Part shown: positions 26,316-36,966 of the stretch, piece after piece
How the letters are laid out: each line of letters begins with the position of its first letter
Numbering within the stretch: position 1 is the first letter of the stretch
Source of the DNA: Amblyornis subalaris
Lineage: Eukaryota; Chordata; Aves; Passeriformes; Ptilonorhynchidae
NCBI GenBank assembly: GCA_018881555.1
Contig: JACAXG010000105.1
Coordinates: 124,001-188,000 of the forward strand
DNA length: 64,000 nt
Direction of reading: 5' to 3'
Program-made: the position numbers and the translations under genes
The notes under the pieces: generated by a model
Told to the model about the DNA's origin: nothing
The model's database searches: none
What the model saw: only the letters and a program-made list of their open reading frames with translations

Positions 26316-27040
26316 GGTGCAATCTCAGAATCACAGGAACATAGAATATGGTGAGTTGGAAGGGACCCACAAGCATCATCCAGTCCCGCTCCTGGCCCTG
26401 CAGAGAACATCCCCAAGGGTCACACCATGTCCCTGAGAGTATTGTCCAAACGCTTCTGGAACTCTGGCAGGCTTGGTGCTGTGACCACTTCCCTGGGGAG
26501 CCTGTTCCAGTGACCAACCACCCTCTGGGCAAACAACCTTTTCATAATCTCCAAGTTAAACTTCCCCTGACACAGCTTCAGGCCATTCCCTTGGGTCCTG
26601 TCACTGGTCACCACAGAGAAGAGATCAGTGTCTGCCCCTCCTCTTCCCCTCATGAGGAAGTTGTAGACTGTGATGAGGTCTCTCCTCAGTCTCCTCTTCT
26701 CCAGGCTGAGCAGACCAAGTGACCTCAGCCGCTCCTCATACGGCTTCCCCTCAAGGACCTTCACCGTCTTTGTTGTCCTCCTTTGGACACTCTCTAATAG
26801 CTTTATATCTTTCTTTTATTGTGGTGCCCAAAACTGCCCACAGTACTCAAGGTGAGGCCTCACCAATGCAGAGTAGGGCTGGACAATCACCTCCTCTGAT
26901 CAGCTGGGGAAGGATGGGAAGTGGCTCCATGAGCTCTTCTGGCAGTTTCCTCAGTGCCCTTGAATGTATCCCAACAGACTCAAGAGACTTGTGTGCTTCT
27001 CAGGGGTGTAGCATGTCCATGTAGCATTGGATTATGGGGT
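26316..27040 (-). mobile_element. CR1 LINE 3' part (minus strand)
   Basis: On the minus strand it encodes the CR1 ORF2 C-terminus ([60 protein letters not shown]) and ends near 26316 in a CCATATTCTATG tail. From about 26885 to 27040 the minus strand reads as an earlier ORF2 segment (ACACAAGTCTC, then a GGCACTGAGGAAACTGCC region), joined with the intervening sequence missing. Its 3' half is nearly identical to the plus-strand CR1 at 38640-39180. Confidence 0.9.
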
Positions 27041-29507
27041 CTTCATTCTACTCTCTGTCTCTGTCTTCCAGCTCCATATAATTCCCTTTGTTTTAGTCAG
27101 TTTTATTTCTAAAATCAAAAATCAGCTCAATTTATGAAGGAAAGAAATAAGAATATTTCACGGTCCTCAGTTTGGCATAGTGAAGTCTCTATAGCATTTT
27201 GGGTACATTTAAAATGTCTATTCACATTTATACTGTGATTCAGGAAAAATAAACTGCCCTCCAAGCCCTAAGGACAAAGCTATTTACAGACAACTAGAAG
27301 CCATTGTAGTTTAGCCCTGATGGCTAAAACAACTCAAACAAATAGGGAACAATTTTTCCAAGATACTGTTTATTATTCTGTGAGGGGAAAATAGCAATCT
27401 ATAGGGATGGATTCTGACATAAGGACACATGAATAATATCACACAATATATAATATAAAGAAAGAGTGCCCTGTGAGACATGGAGAGAGGAATGTAGAGT
27501 GAGAGAGAAAAACAGAAAACATAGACAGATAGTTTACCATAACTGATCCCGTGGTTCAATGCTACCCTGAAACAAACAACTGGAATTTTTCTGAGTTGTT
27601 GTTAAGTTTTATGATCCTTTCTAGCAGTTCCTTTCCTAGACTGGGTTAAAGGCTTTGTTTAGGTTATTAATTCCTGGTGTGAAGGCTTGCACTGTGCTTG
27701 GGAAGAGGATTTGTTTCTAATTATATTAGAGTCTTATTTTAGACATTCTTTGATGCATTGGTATATGGATACTTAGGGTTTATTACTCTTTGCCTCTTGT
27801 CTCGCTGGTTGCTGACATCTCTCCTGCCCTTAGGGTCAGAACCCGATGGCTACAGCCATTCCAACTATAACCACAATCATCTAACCATGGTGCCAAGTGT
27901 GGGAACAATGCTCCACATCACTTCTCTGTAACCAAACTCATTTAGCTGTAGCAATCCCTGGTAGAGTAATCTGGAACATAGCAATGTGGTTGGCCATTCT
28001 CTCCATCCTCTTAAGCCTGCAATTCACCAAGTGGCACCACTCTTCTCAGTTTGGAGATTCCCTAGACCTAGCAGATTGTCAGTGCATCAGCCAGCTTATT
28101 TAGTACTGCTCCACCAGACTTTAAAGGCAAGTCTCTCACTGGCTTCTGTAGAGCAAAACCAGTTCCGCAAGAGCCTGGCTGGATTTCCACAAGCAGACCT
28201 TCCATTTGAGAGTGAGTCAGCAGCCTAGGCTGGCTGCACATCACGCAAGACCAATGGCATATGCTTAGAAATAAATGTTTCAGCCTCAACTCTTTTCACC
28301 AGCAAAGAACAGGTTTGGTCTGGCTAAGGTGTTGACCAAACTTGTGTTGACCTAAATTATTTGTTTCAGCAGAGCAGAACACTTGAAGTAAATACGAAGT
28401 ATTATTTTGGTACAGCATTTAATAACATTGTAATTAATATTCCAGTGATTCAAAGTTTATTTTAAAGTTATTCATAAATCTTTTATAAAAGCAAAAGATG
28501 GAAATTGTTTCACTCAGGCTAAAAGACATGTTTCCATTTGAAACATTCTTTTCCTGATCATATGTTCATGCAAGGTATATGCAGTAGAGGTGGTTACAGA
28601 ATGAGGGACTAGCCTCTAAAAATGAAAATGTGAAACAAAAATTGAGTCATTAGGAAACACAGTTCCAACAGATTGTACCTTTATTGTTGTGATAATTTGC
28701 CAGCTTCACAATGTGTAATTGTGTCTGGATTATTTTTCCCATGTACACCACAGCTATGTCATTGTGAATTGCAGTACTAAGTCATAAAGGTCCTGATCAG
28801 TCACTTCCAACATTTGCATCCGTTAGTGCTCTGGAGCATTATTCCATTCCATTCTACTAGGATGACTTTTTTTCCCCCCAGATAACAGGCAGTAAATTTA
28901 CGCACAATGTTTCCAGCACTAAAACCAAACCAAAAACAAAGCCAAAGAAGCAAACAAACAATACAAAAAACAAAGACTATTGGTAATCTAAGCTGATTTT
29001 TAAATAAGAAAGACATGGAAAAGTCACTTTTCTGATGTAGTGAAAAGTTCAAAATGGCCCAAATATTTATTTATTTAGTTACTGTACATATTCTTGGAAT
29101 AAAACCTTTTTGGCTTTTTATTCATAATTAATGTAATTCTTAGAGTGCAATTTGTAAAAAAATAAAAGGTGGGGTTTTTTACAAAAAGGAAAAAATAATT
29201 GCATTTTCCTTTCTCAAAGGAACCCTGAAAATATATTTTTGAGACAGATCTAAACAAGTACTTTTGTTTACTTTTCTTTTTTTTTTTGTTACAGTGAGGT
29301 GACAAAATAAGATATTCCACCTACTTAGAAGAGATTTTATTGCAATATTTACATATGAAACCATCTTGCTATTGCTTTAGCTCAGATGAAAGCTTAGCTA
29401 ATCAAAATAGTAAAAGGGCTTATTTGATTCTGAAAATACAAAGAAACATGTAATAAAGCCTCTGTGTACAAACCATAAGTGTTTTAGAATAAGCAGAGCT
29501 CAACTCG
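27041..29507. other. Non-coding DNA with possible ERV leader relic
   Basis: Mostly AT-rich. At about 27889 the sequence TGGTGCCAAGTGTGGGAAC follows a CTTTGCCTCTTGTC stretch and looks like a decayed primer-binding site after an LTR, but no LTR ends could be placed. No coding sequence supported. Confidence 0.35.
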
Positions 29508-29512
29508 GTTAG

Positions 29513-30053
29513 TGTCCTGGTTTCAGCTGGGGTAGAGTTGATTTTCTACCAAGTAGCTGGTACCATGCTGTGGTTTGCATTCAGGATGAGAATAATGTCG
29601 GTAACACACTGACAGTTTCATTGTTGTTGAGCAGCACTTACACCAAGTGAAAGACTTTTCAGCTTCTCATTCTTCACTGCCAGAGAGGAGGATGAGGGCA
29701 CAAGAAGTTGGTAGGGGACACAACCAGGACAGCTGACTCCAGCTGGCCGAAGGGATATTCCAAAACATATGGCATCATGCTGAACAATAGAATTGGGGGA
29801 AATACAGGGGGGGGCAGCAAATGCTACGCAGGGCCTGGCTGGGCATTTATCAGCACAGGGTGAGAAAGTGCATTTTGCCTCACTTGTTTTGTATATTCTT
29901 TTATCATTATTATTTTCATTTGCTTTTCTGTCCTATTAAACTATCTGGACCCATGAATTTTAACTTTTTTCCGATTCACTCCCCCAACCCACTGTGGGCA
30001 AGTGAGCGAACAGCTGTGTGGTGTTCAGCTGCCTGGTGGGTTAAACCACAACA
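29513..30053 (+). mobile_element. Solo LTR, family B-like (plus strand)
   Basis: A 541-bp solo LTR opening TGTCCTGGTTTCAGCTGGGG and ending TTAAACCACAACA. The flanks gttag (29508-29512) and attag (30054-30058) match at 4 of 5 bases. ATTAAA at about 29935 is a likely polyadenylation signal. Its start and end blocks resemble the LTR at 40536-41128. Confidence 0.8.
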
Positions 30054-30472
30054 ATTAGAAAAGTCCTTAACTCAGCTCATAAGGAATTAACATGTTACAG
30101 GCTGTTGGCAAGTATTTCTTGGTCATATAAGAAAAGCAGAAAGCCTGTTTAAGCCCAAGGATGAAATCTGAACAATTTTCTTTGGTGAATCTTCTCTTTG
30201 CATTCATTTGATTTGTCCAGGTTCACTTTTTCTTGTGGGAATTTCATTCTTCCCGGAAGATCTCTTCTCTACAAGTTACCTATCACCCAGGTGCTATGAG
30301 AATACCCACAATACAGCCAGTAATCACAGAACTATGGCCACGGCTTTGTTAATGTCCCTCCACCTTTTACTCAACTTATTTGTCATACAGAGCATCTGAA
30401 GTTCAGACTTTGCTTATCATTTTCTGAAAGCCTCCTGGTCTCCTTCTTTCTACAGAAAGCCTTGTTTCCAGC
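30054..30472. other. Non-coding spacer before ERV-L provirus
   Basis: Short unique-looking stretch between a solo LTR and the provirus. Nothing recognised. Confidence 0.5.
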
Positions 30473-30477
30473 AAAAC

Positions 30478-31234
30478 TGTCCTGGGTTAGTTATATATTC
30501 TATTACCACCCACAAAAACTGGATAAATTTCATAATTACACATCTGGGACTCCTTATCTCAACTGAGACAAGCACTCCAGCCGACAGGAAACACCACCCA
30601 CCCTGGTTATCTGATCTCAGGTAATGGCCCATTAGCACCAACCAGCCTGACTACTTAGCCTGAACCCCATCGGAAGACCCCAGATCATCTCTGAGAACCC
30701 TTGGGAGCATCTCAGAGGATCCTAGGGCTCATCCAAGCTCATTACCGAAGCAACCAATAGAACACTGGGAAGATCCTCTTCCATTGTGAGAGTCCCCACC
30801 CCTGGGAGAGGTGGCAGCCAAGCAACACAGCATAAAACAAGGGGTTTGGATGGAAGAAGATACCTTCGACTCGACGGGACTCCGTTCTCAGGACTCCACT
30901 CTCGACTCGACTCGATTTCACTCCTCAGAATTAGATTCAGCTGGCTACTCCACTCCACTCCTCAGAATTGGACTCAGCTACTCCACTCCACTACTGAGAC
31001 TAGACTACCAGGCCTTCCTGCAGGACCAGTGCCTAACCGGACTGCACAGCTACCACCCAGGTCAACAGGGTATCAGGTTGTACCGTGACTCTGTCGGTTT
31101 GTTTAAGCCCGTGTTTCTGTATTACTGCATTTGTTTTAACCTTTTTTATTAAAATTGTAATTTTGACCTAAAATCTCTCGAGGTATTTGGTGTGGGGTTA
31201 ATTTCCCCTGCTGGTTTACAGCCAAACCAGCACA
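30478..31234 (+). repeat. 5' LTR of ERV-L provirus
   Basis: Runs from TGTCCTGGGTTAG to CAGCACA. A TATA-like CATAAAA lies at 30831-30837, and the ATTAAA polyadenylation signal at 31148-31153. Between them is a patterned region rich in CTCGA and ACTCC words, with a roughly 35-bp imperfect tandem duplication (30921-30957 and 30958-30990). Compared with the 3' LTR it carries nine extra bases just before its end. Confidence 0.92.
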
Positions 31235-31239
31235 TAATT

Positions 31240-31257
31240 TGGCGCCCAATGTGCGGC
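31240..31257 (+). other. Primer-binding site, tRNA-Lys1,2-like
   Basis: TGGCGCCCAATGTGCGGC begins six bases inside the LTR end. It matches the known tRNA-Lys1,2 primer site used by spumaviruses and several other retroviruses at all but two of 18 positions. Confidence 0.75.
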
Positions 31258-31305
31258 TCGAAAGTAAAGTCAGAAATTTTGCATTACAGAAACAACTTAG
31301 TCACC

Positions 31306-32988
31306 ATGATACTCAAAATGTTTACCTGGATTTTGTATCCGGCTCTACACATTTTTCTGCACACAGGGAACTATCTGCCTACCGTATTGCTGCTTTTGAG
31401 ATCAGAGAATCGAACCAAAATTGCTTTCCTGATTTATTATGCTTACTCCATGATAACTTCGGAAACAATGAACCTTATCCGGAATATATACTCAGTTCTG
31501 TTTGCCTGTTCTTGTCTGGACTCTTACCTCTGGACCTTCATTAATAATCACACCCGGCCTCTGGGGGGAAGAGGAGAGAATGGTTTTTTCCAGCCTGACA
31601 CTGCAGTTTTTGAAAATATCGAGTTCCCCCTGGATGTTAAGGACTTAACAATCTTGTTGTCAGTTCTGTTTTGTCTTTTCTGTATGGCCTGCACTGTCTA
31701 CACCATGGTTGCCATCAGGTCAGTGCTTGGTGTGGTACAGCACCTTCAGGAGGAGAAAACAGCTGAGTCAACAGGCACCATCTCCTCACAAAGCATGGCT
31801 GAACCACAGGAAGAAGAGAACACAGCAACAGCCATCACATCCACACAAACTGGCACTGAACCAGAAGGCCACCCTAAGCCCGTAGAAGTCGCTCCTGTCC
31901 AGAAGCAAAAGTGCAAGAGCAAATCAGTCCACACAGTGCCTGACGAGGAGGCGGCAGGACCTTCCCACCCAGTGGAAGAGATGGAACCAGAGATCGTCAT
32001 TCGCTCTCTATCCGTGGGTGAGATACGGGAGCTGCGGAGGGAGTTCACTCGCCAGGCAAATGAATCCATATTGACCTGGCTGCCCTGCATCTGGGACGCC
32101 GCAGCCAACGACACCATCCTGGACGGCTGTGAGGCCAGGCAACTGGGATCCCTGTCCCGGGATCCACTCATTGACCAGGGAGTTGGGAGACCCCAGGAGA
32201 CTCTCAGCCTCTGGCGGCGACTGCTGGCGAGCGTCAGGGAAAGATACCTGTGCAAGGAAGACCTCCACGTGCAACAAGGCAAATGGCACACGATGGAGCA
32301 AGGTGTCCGGTGCCTGAGGGAATTGGCAGTAATGGAGATCATTTTTTCAGAAGATGAAAGATTCCCCAAGAGCCCAGACGGTGTGCACCGCATGTTGCAG
32401 ATGTGGTTAAAGTTCGCACAGCTGGGACCTGAGATCTACTCCCGGTACTTAGCGACGCTGCAGTGGAGGGAAGGAGAGGAAAAGGTGAGCGCACTGGTCA
32501 ACAAACTGAGAATCTATAAGGACACTGTCACTGCCCCGTTACGCAGCCATGTTTTGTCTGTGGAAACCAAGCTGGCCGAGCACATCCGAAGCCTGGAGAA
32601 GCTGAGGAAGGAGCTAAAGGGAATCTCCCACTTCTCTCCAGCACCTACCAGAGTCTCTGCTATCTGGAGCAGGCATCCTCCAGCCAAAGGAAGCGAATAT
32701 ACTCCGAGAAGTAACCTCTGGTTCTTCCTCAAGGAGCATGGAGAAGATATGAGGAAGTGGGACAGAAAACCAACCTCATCCTTAGCAGCCTGGGTATGTG
32801 AATTGAAAAAAGGAAATACTACAAGAAGCTCATCCAGAGTAAATGCTGCTCCAGTCTGTTGTGTACAAGACTACAGGCATTATAGGAGTGATATGACTGA
32901 TCCTCTGGAAGAACTTCAAGATCATATTCGCCAGAAGACAATGTGCACCACAATCAGAATTAGAGGGGCCCTGCCTCTAGCCAGGTAG
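31306..32988 (+). CDS. gag: ERV-L gag, with hydrophobic N-terminal domain
   Basis: Structural polyprotein frame of the ERV-L provirus, open for 560 codons from the ATG at 31306 (context CACCATGA) to TAG at 32986. The frame is also open upstream, but that part is LTR and primer site, so the ATG is preferred. Residues about 1-145 hold several hydrophobic stretches, the strongest at about 114-143 (LTILLSVLFCLFCMACTVYT), with Cys clusters. A Thr/Glu/Pro-rich linker follows (about 150-235), then a helical capsid-like region (from about 240, LSVGEIRELRREFTRQANES) similar in style to ERV-L Gag and the related Fv1. A coiled-coil-like Leu/Lys stretch lies near 430-450. No CCHC zinc knuckle is seen. 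The membrane-type N-terminus is odd for a Gag and could replace the usual myristoylated matrix; that role is inference. Confidence 0.8.
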   Translation: MILKMFTWILYPALHIFLHTGNYLPTVLLLLRSENRTKIAFLIYYAYSMITSETMNLIRNIYSVLFACSCLDSYLWTFINNHTRPLGGRGENGFFQPDTAVFENIEFPLDVKDLTILLSVLFCLFCMACTVYTMVAIRSVLGVVQHLQEEKTAESTGTISSQSMAEPQEEENTATAITSTQTGTEPEGHPKPVEVAPVQKQKCKSKSVHTVPDEEAAGPSHPVEEMEPEIVIRSLSVGEIRELRREFTRQANESILTWLPCIWDAAANDTILDGCEARQLGSLSRDPLIDQGVGRPQETLSLWRRLLASVRERYLCKEDLHVQQGKWHTMEQGVRCLRELAVMEIIFSEDERFPKSPDGVHRMLQMWLKFAQLGPEIYSRYLATLQWREGEEKVSALVNKLRIYKDTVTAPLRSHVLSVETKLAEHIRSLEKLRKELKGISHFSPAPTRVSAIWSRHPPAKGSEYTPRSNLWFFLKEHGEDMRKWDRKPTSSLAAWVCELKKGNTTRSSSRVNAAPVCCVQDYRHYRSDMTDPLEELQDHIRQKTMCTTIRIRGALPLAR

Positions 32989-35900
32989 AGGAGAGGGACA
33001 ATCGGGTCTATTGGACTGTGTGGATCCGGTGGCCTGGCACATCAGACCCACAATGGTATACAGCTTTGGTTGACACCGGCGCTCAGTGCACCCTGATTCC
33101 ATTGAGGTATGTGGGGACAGAATCCATCTCTCTTTCTGGGGTGACAGGAGAATCCCAACAGTTGACTGTACTGGAAGCTGAAGTGAGTCTGACTGGGAAG
33201 GAGTGGCAGAAACACCGTGTCGTGACCGGTCCGGAAGCCCTGTGCATCCTCGGCATAGACTATCTGAGGAGTGGGTATTTCAAAGACCCAAAAGGATATC
33301 GCTGGGCCTTTGGAATAGCTGCTGTGGAAAAGGAGGAAACCAGACAACTGAATACCTTTCCTGGTCTCTCGGATGACCCTGCTGTTGTGGGACTGCTGAA
33401 GGTTGAAGAGCAACGAGTCCCAGTCACCACAGCAACAGTGCATCAACAGCAATACTGCACCGACCGAGACTCTGTGATTCCCATCCATAAGATGATTCGT
33501 GATTTGGAGAGCCAAGGGGTGGTGAGCAAAACCCATTCACCCTTTCCCAGCCCAATAAGGCCAGTGCGCAAGTCCAGCGGAGAGTGGAGACTGACTGTGG
33601 ACTACCGTGGCCTGAATGAAGTCACTCCACCACTGAGCGCTGCCGTGCCGGACATGCTGGAGCTCCAGTATGAGCTGGAGTCCAAGGCAGTGAAGTGGTA
33701 CGCGACCATTGACATTGCCAATGCGTTTTTCTCAATTCCATTGGTGGCAGAGTGCAGGCCACAGTTTGCTTTCACCTGGAGGGGTGTGCAATACACCTGG
33801 AACCGACTACCCCAGGGGTGGAAGCACAGTCCCACCATCTGCCACAGACTGATCCAGGCTGCGCTGGAAAAGGGTGAGGCTCCAGAACACCTCCAGTACA
33901 TTGATGACATCATTGTATGGGGGAACACAGCGGAAGAAGTTTTTGAGAAAGGAGAGAAGATTATCCAGATTCTCCTGAAGTCTGGTTTTGCCATTAAACG
34001 AAGCAAGGTTAAGGGACCTGCGCAAGAAATTCAGTTCCTGGGAGTAAAGTGGCCGGATGGACATCGCCAGATTCCAACGGAAGTAATTAATAAGATAGCA
34101 GCTATGTCCCCACTGACCAACAAAGAGGAAACACAGGCTTTCTTAGGAGCCGTGGGCTTTTGGAGGATGCACATCCCAGAGTACAGCAGCATTGTAAGTC
34201 CTCTCTACCTCGTGACACGAAAGAAGAACGACTTCCTGTGGGGCCCTGAACAACAGCAGGCTTTTGAACAGACTAAACAGATTGCCCATGCGGTGGCCCT
34301 TGGGCCAGTCAGAACAGGGCAGGATCTTAAGAATGTGCTCTACACTGTAGCCGGAGAGAATGGTCCGTCCTGGAGCCTCTGGCAAAAGGCACCTGGCGAA
34401 ACCCGAGGACGACCTCTCGGTTTCTGGAGTCGGGGATACAAGGGATCTGAGGCCAGCTACACCCCAACTGAGAAGGAGATTCTTGCTGCCTACGAAGGAG
34501 TTCGAGCTGCCTCAGAAGTGATTGGCACCGAAACACAGCTGCTTCTGGCACCCCGACTACCCATGCTGGGCTGGATGTTCAAAGGGAAGGTCCCTTCAAC
34601 ACATCATGCCACTGATGCCACGTGGAGCAAGTGGGTCGCTCTGATCATGCAGCAAGACTGCATAGGAAACCCTAATCACCCTGGGATATTGGAAATTATC
34701 ACGAACTGGCCCAAAGATGAGAGCTTTGGACTGTCATCTGAAGAAGAGGAGTGGGTGACACGTGCTGAGGAGGCGCCACCATACAACCAGCTACCAGAGA
34801 GTGAAAGACGATATGCCCTCTTCACCGATGGTTCCTGCCGGATTGTAGGGACCAACAGGAAATGGAAAGCTGCTGTATGGAGCCCCACATGACGAGTCGC
34901 ACAAGCTACCNAGGGACAAGGTGGATCGAGTCAGGTTGCAGAGCTTAAAGCTGTCCAGCTCGCTTTGGATATCGCCGAGCGAGAAAAGTGGCCAAGACTT
35001 TATCTCTATACTGACTCATGGATGGTAGCCAATGCTCTGTGGGGATGGCTGAGTAGATGGAAAAAAGCCAGCTAGCAGCGCAGGGGGAAACCCATCTGGG
35101 CTGCTGAAATTTGGCAAGACATCGCTGCCCAGGCTGAGAAGCTGAATGTGAAGGTCCGTCACGTGGATGCCCATGTACCCAAGAGTCGGGCTAATGAGGA
35201 GCATCAGAACAATGAGCAGGTGGATCGAGCTGCCAGGATTAAAGTATCACAGGTGGATCTGGACTGGCAGCACAAAGGAGAACTCTTCCTGGCTCGTTGG
35301 GCCCATGATGCCTCTGGTCATCAGGGCAGAGATGCGACATACCGATGGGCTCGTGATCAAGGAGTGGACTTAACTATGGACAGTATCTCACAAGTCATCC
35401 ACAACTGTGAGATGTGTGCTGCAATCAAGCAGGCCAAGTGAGTGAAGCCTCTATGGTATGGTGGACGGTGGTCAAAATACAAGTATGGGGAAGCCTGGCA
35501 AATTGACTATATCACACTACCCCAAACCCGCCAAGGAAAGCGCTGCGTGCTGACCATGGTAGAAGCGACCACCAGATGGCTAGAAACCTACCCTGTGCCT
35601 CATGCCACTGCCCGGAACACCATCCTGGGCCTTGAAAAGCAAGCCCTGTGGAGACATGGTACCCCTGAGAGAATTGAGTTGAACAATGGGACTCATTTCA
35701 AGAACAGCCTTATCGATAGCTGGGCTAGAGACCACGGGATTGAATGGGTGTACCATATCCCCTATCATGCACCGGCTGCCGGAAAAGTAGAATGGTGCAA
35801 TGGACTGCTTAAGACCACTTTGAAGGCACTGGGTGGAGGGACTTTCAAAAACTGGGAACAGCACCTGGCGAGGGCCACCTGGTTGGTCAACACANGAGGC

Positions 35901-36152
35901 TCTGTCAATTGAGCTGGTCCTGCCGAGTCAGGACCCTTGCACACCATAGATGGNGATAAAGTCCCTGTGGTACACATCAGAGGCATGTTAGGAAAGACTG
36001 TTTAGATTAGCCCCACCTCAGGCAAAGGCAAACCTATTCGTGGGATTGTCTTTGCTCAAGGACCTGGTCACACATGGTGGGTAATGCAGGAAGATGGAGA
36101 AACCTGTTGTGCACCTCAAGGGGACTTAGTTTTGAGTGAGCACTGTCCGTGA
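32964..36152 (+). pseudogene. pol: ERV-L pro-pol, broken by in-frame stops
   Basis: One frame, -1 relative to gag and overlapping its last 25 bases, encodes protease, reverse transcriptase, RNase H and integrase. Protease has DTG at 33072-33080. RT has TVDYRGLNEVT and YIDD at 33897-33908. RNase H begins at FTDGS (34821), with ELKA and YTDS further on. Integrase shows an HHCC region ending in NCEMC, a first Asp in QIDY and a Glu in GKVEWCN. Stops interrupt the frame at 34890, 35073, 35439, 35910 and 36003. The second integrase Asp position is Asn (AAC at 35682-35684). Ambiguous bases lie at 34911, 35895 and 35954. Protease through RT is uninterrupted; the last third is dead. The frame ends at 36152, with no env after it. 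Confidence 0.92.
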
Positions 36153-36181
36153 TGTTAATTCCAGCAATATGTGGATGGTAT

Positions 36182-36196
36182 AGAATAAGGGGTGGA
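36182..36196 (+). other. Polypurine tract of ERV-L provirus
   Basis: AGAATAAGGGGTGGA lies three bases before the TG of the 3' LTR, the position expected for the plus-strand primer. Confidence 0.7.
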
Positions 36197-36199
36197 TTA

Positions 36200-36961
36200 T
36201 GTCCAGGGTTAGTCATATATTCTATTACCACCCACAAAAACTGGATAAATTTCATAACTACACATCTGGGACTCCTTATCTCAACTGAGATAAGCACTCC
36301 AGCCGACAGGAAACACCACCCACCCCGGTTATCTGATCTCAGCTAATGGCCCATTAGCACCAACCAGCCTGACTAATTAGCCTGAACCCCGCTGGAAGAC
36401 TCCAGATCATCTCTGAGAACCCTCGGGAGCATCTCAGAGGATCCTAGGGCTCATCCAACTCATTACCGAAGCAACCAATAGAACACTGGGAAGATCCTCT
36501 TCCATTGTGAGAGTCCCCCCCCCGGGGGAGGTGGCAGCCAAGCAACACAGCATAAAACAAGGGGTTTGGATGGAAGAAGATACCCTCGACTCGACGGGAC
36601 TCCGTTCTCAGGACTCCACTCTCGGCAGGACTCTCGACTCGACTGGACTGGACTCCAGTCCTCGGAATTGGATTCAGCTAGCTACTCCACCCCACTCCTC
36701 GGAACTGGACTCAGCTACTCTACTCCACTACTGAGACTGGACTACCAGGCCTTCCTGCAGGACCAGTGCCTAACTGGATTGCACAGCTACCACCCAGGTC
36801 AACAGGGTATCAGGTTGTACTGTGACTCTGTCGGTTTGTTTAAGTGGTGTTTCTGTATTACTGCATTTATTTTAACCTTTTTTATTAAAATTGTAATTTT
36901 GACCTAAAATCTCTCGAGGTATTCGGTGTGGGGTTAACTTCCCCTGCTGGTTTACAGCACA
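36200..36961 (+). repeat. 3' LTR of ERV-L provirus
   Basis: Runs from TGTCCAGGGTTAG to CAGCACA, followed by the target duplication aaaac. ATTAAA lies at 36884-36889. It differs from the 5' LTR by scattered substitutions, a longer CTCGA/GGACT patterned region and a nine-base deletion next to the terminus. Confidence 0.92.
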
Positions 36962-36966
36962 AAAAC

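Larger units (their letters stand above)
30478..36961 (+). mobile_element. ERV-L (class III) provirus
   Basis: A 6484-bp provirus with both LTRs (30478-31234 and 36200-36961). The perfect 5-bp target duplication aaaac lies at 30473-30477 and 36962-36966. Internal order: tRNA-Lys-like primer site, gag, pro-RT-RNase H-integrase in one frame, polypurine tract. The single pro-pol frame, the RT type and the lack of env place it with ERV-L, the class related to spumaviruses. Gag is open, but pol has at least five in-frame stops and an altered integrase site. By eye the LTRs differ at about 4-5% of positions plus indels, so the insertion is not recent. Confidence 0.93.

Noticed and set aside
31192..31305. 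Upstream extension of the ERV-L gag frame
   Set aside because: It begins in the LTR and crosses the primer site; the ATG at 31306 with good context is a better start.
36006..36199. Search for an env gene in the ERV-L provirus
   Set aside because: Only about 50 bases separate the end of integrase from the 3' LTR; env is absent, as usual in ERV-L.
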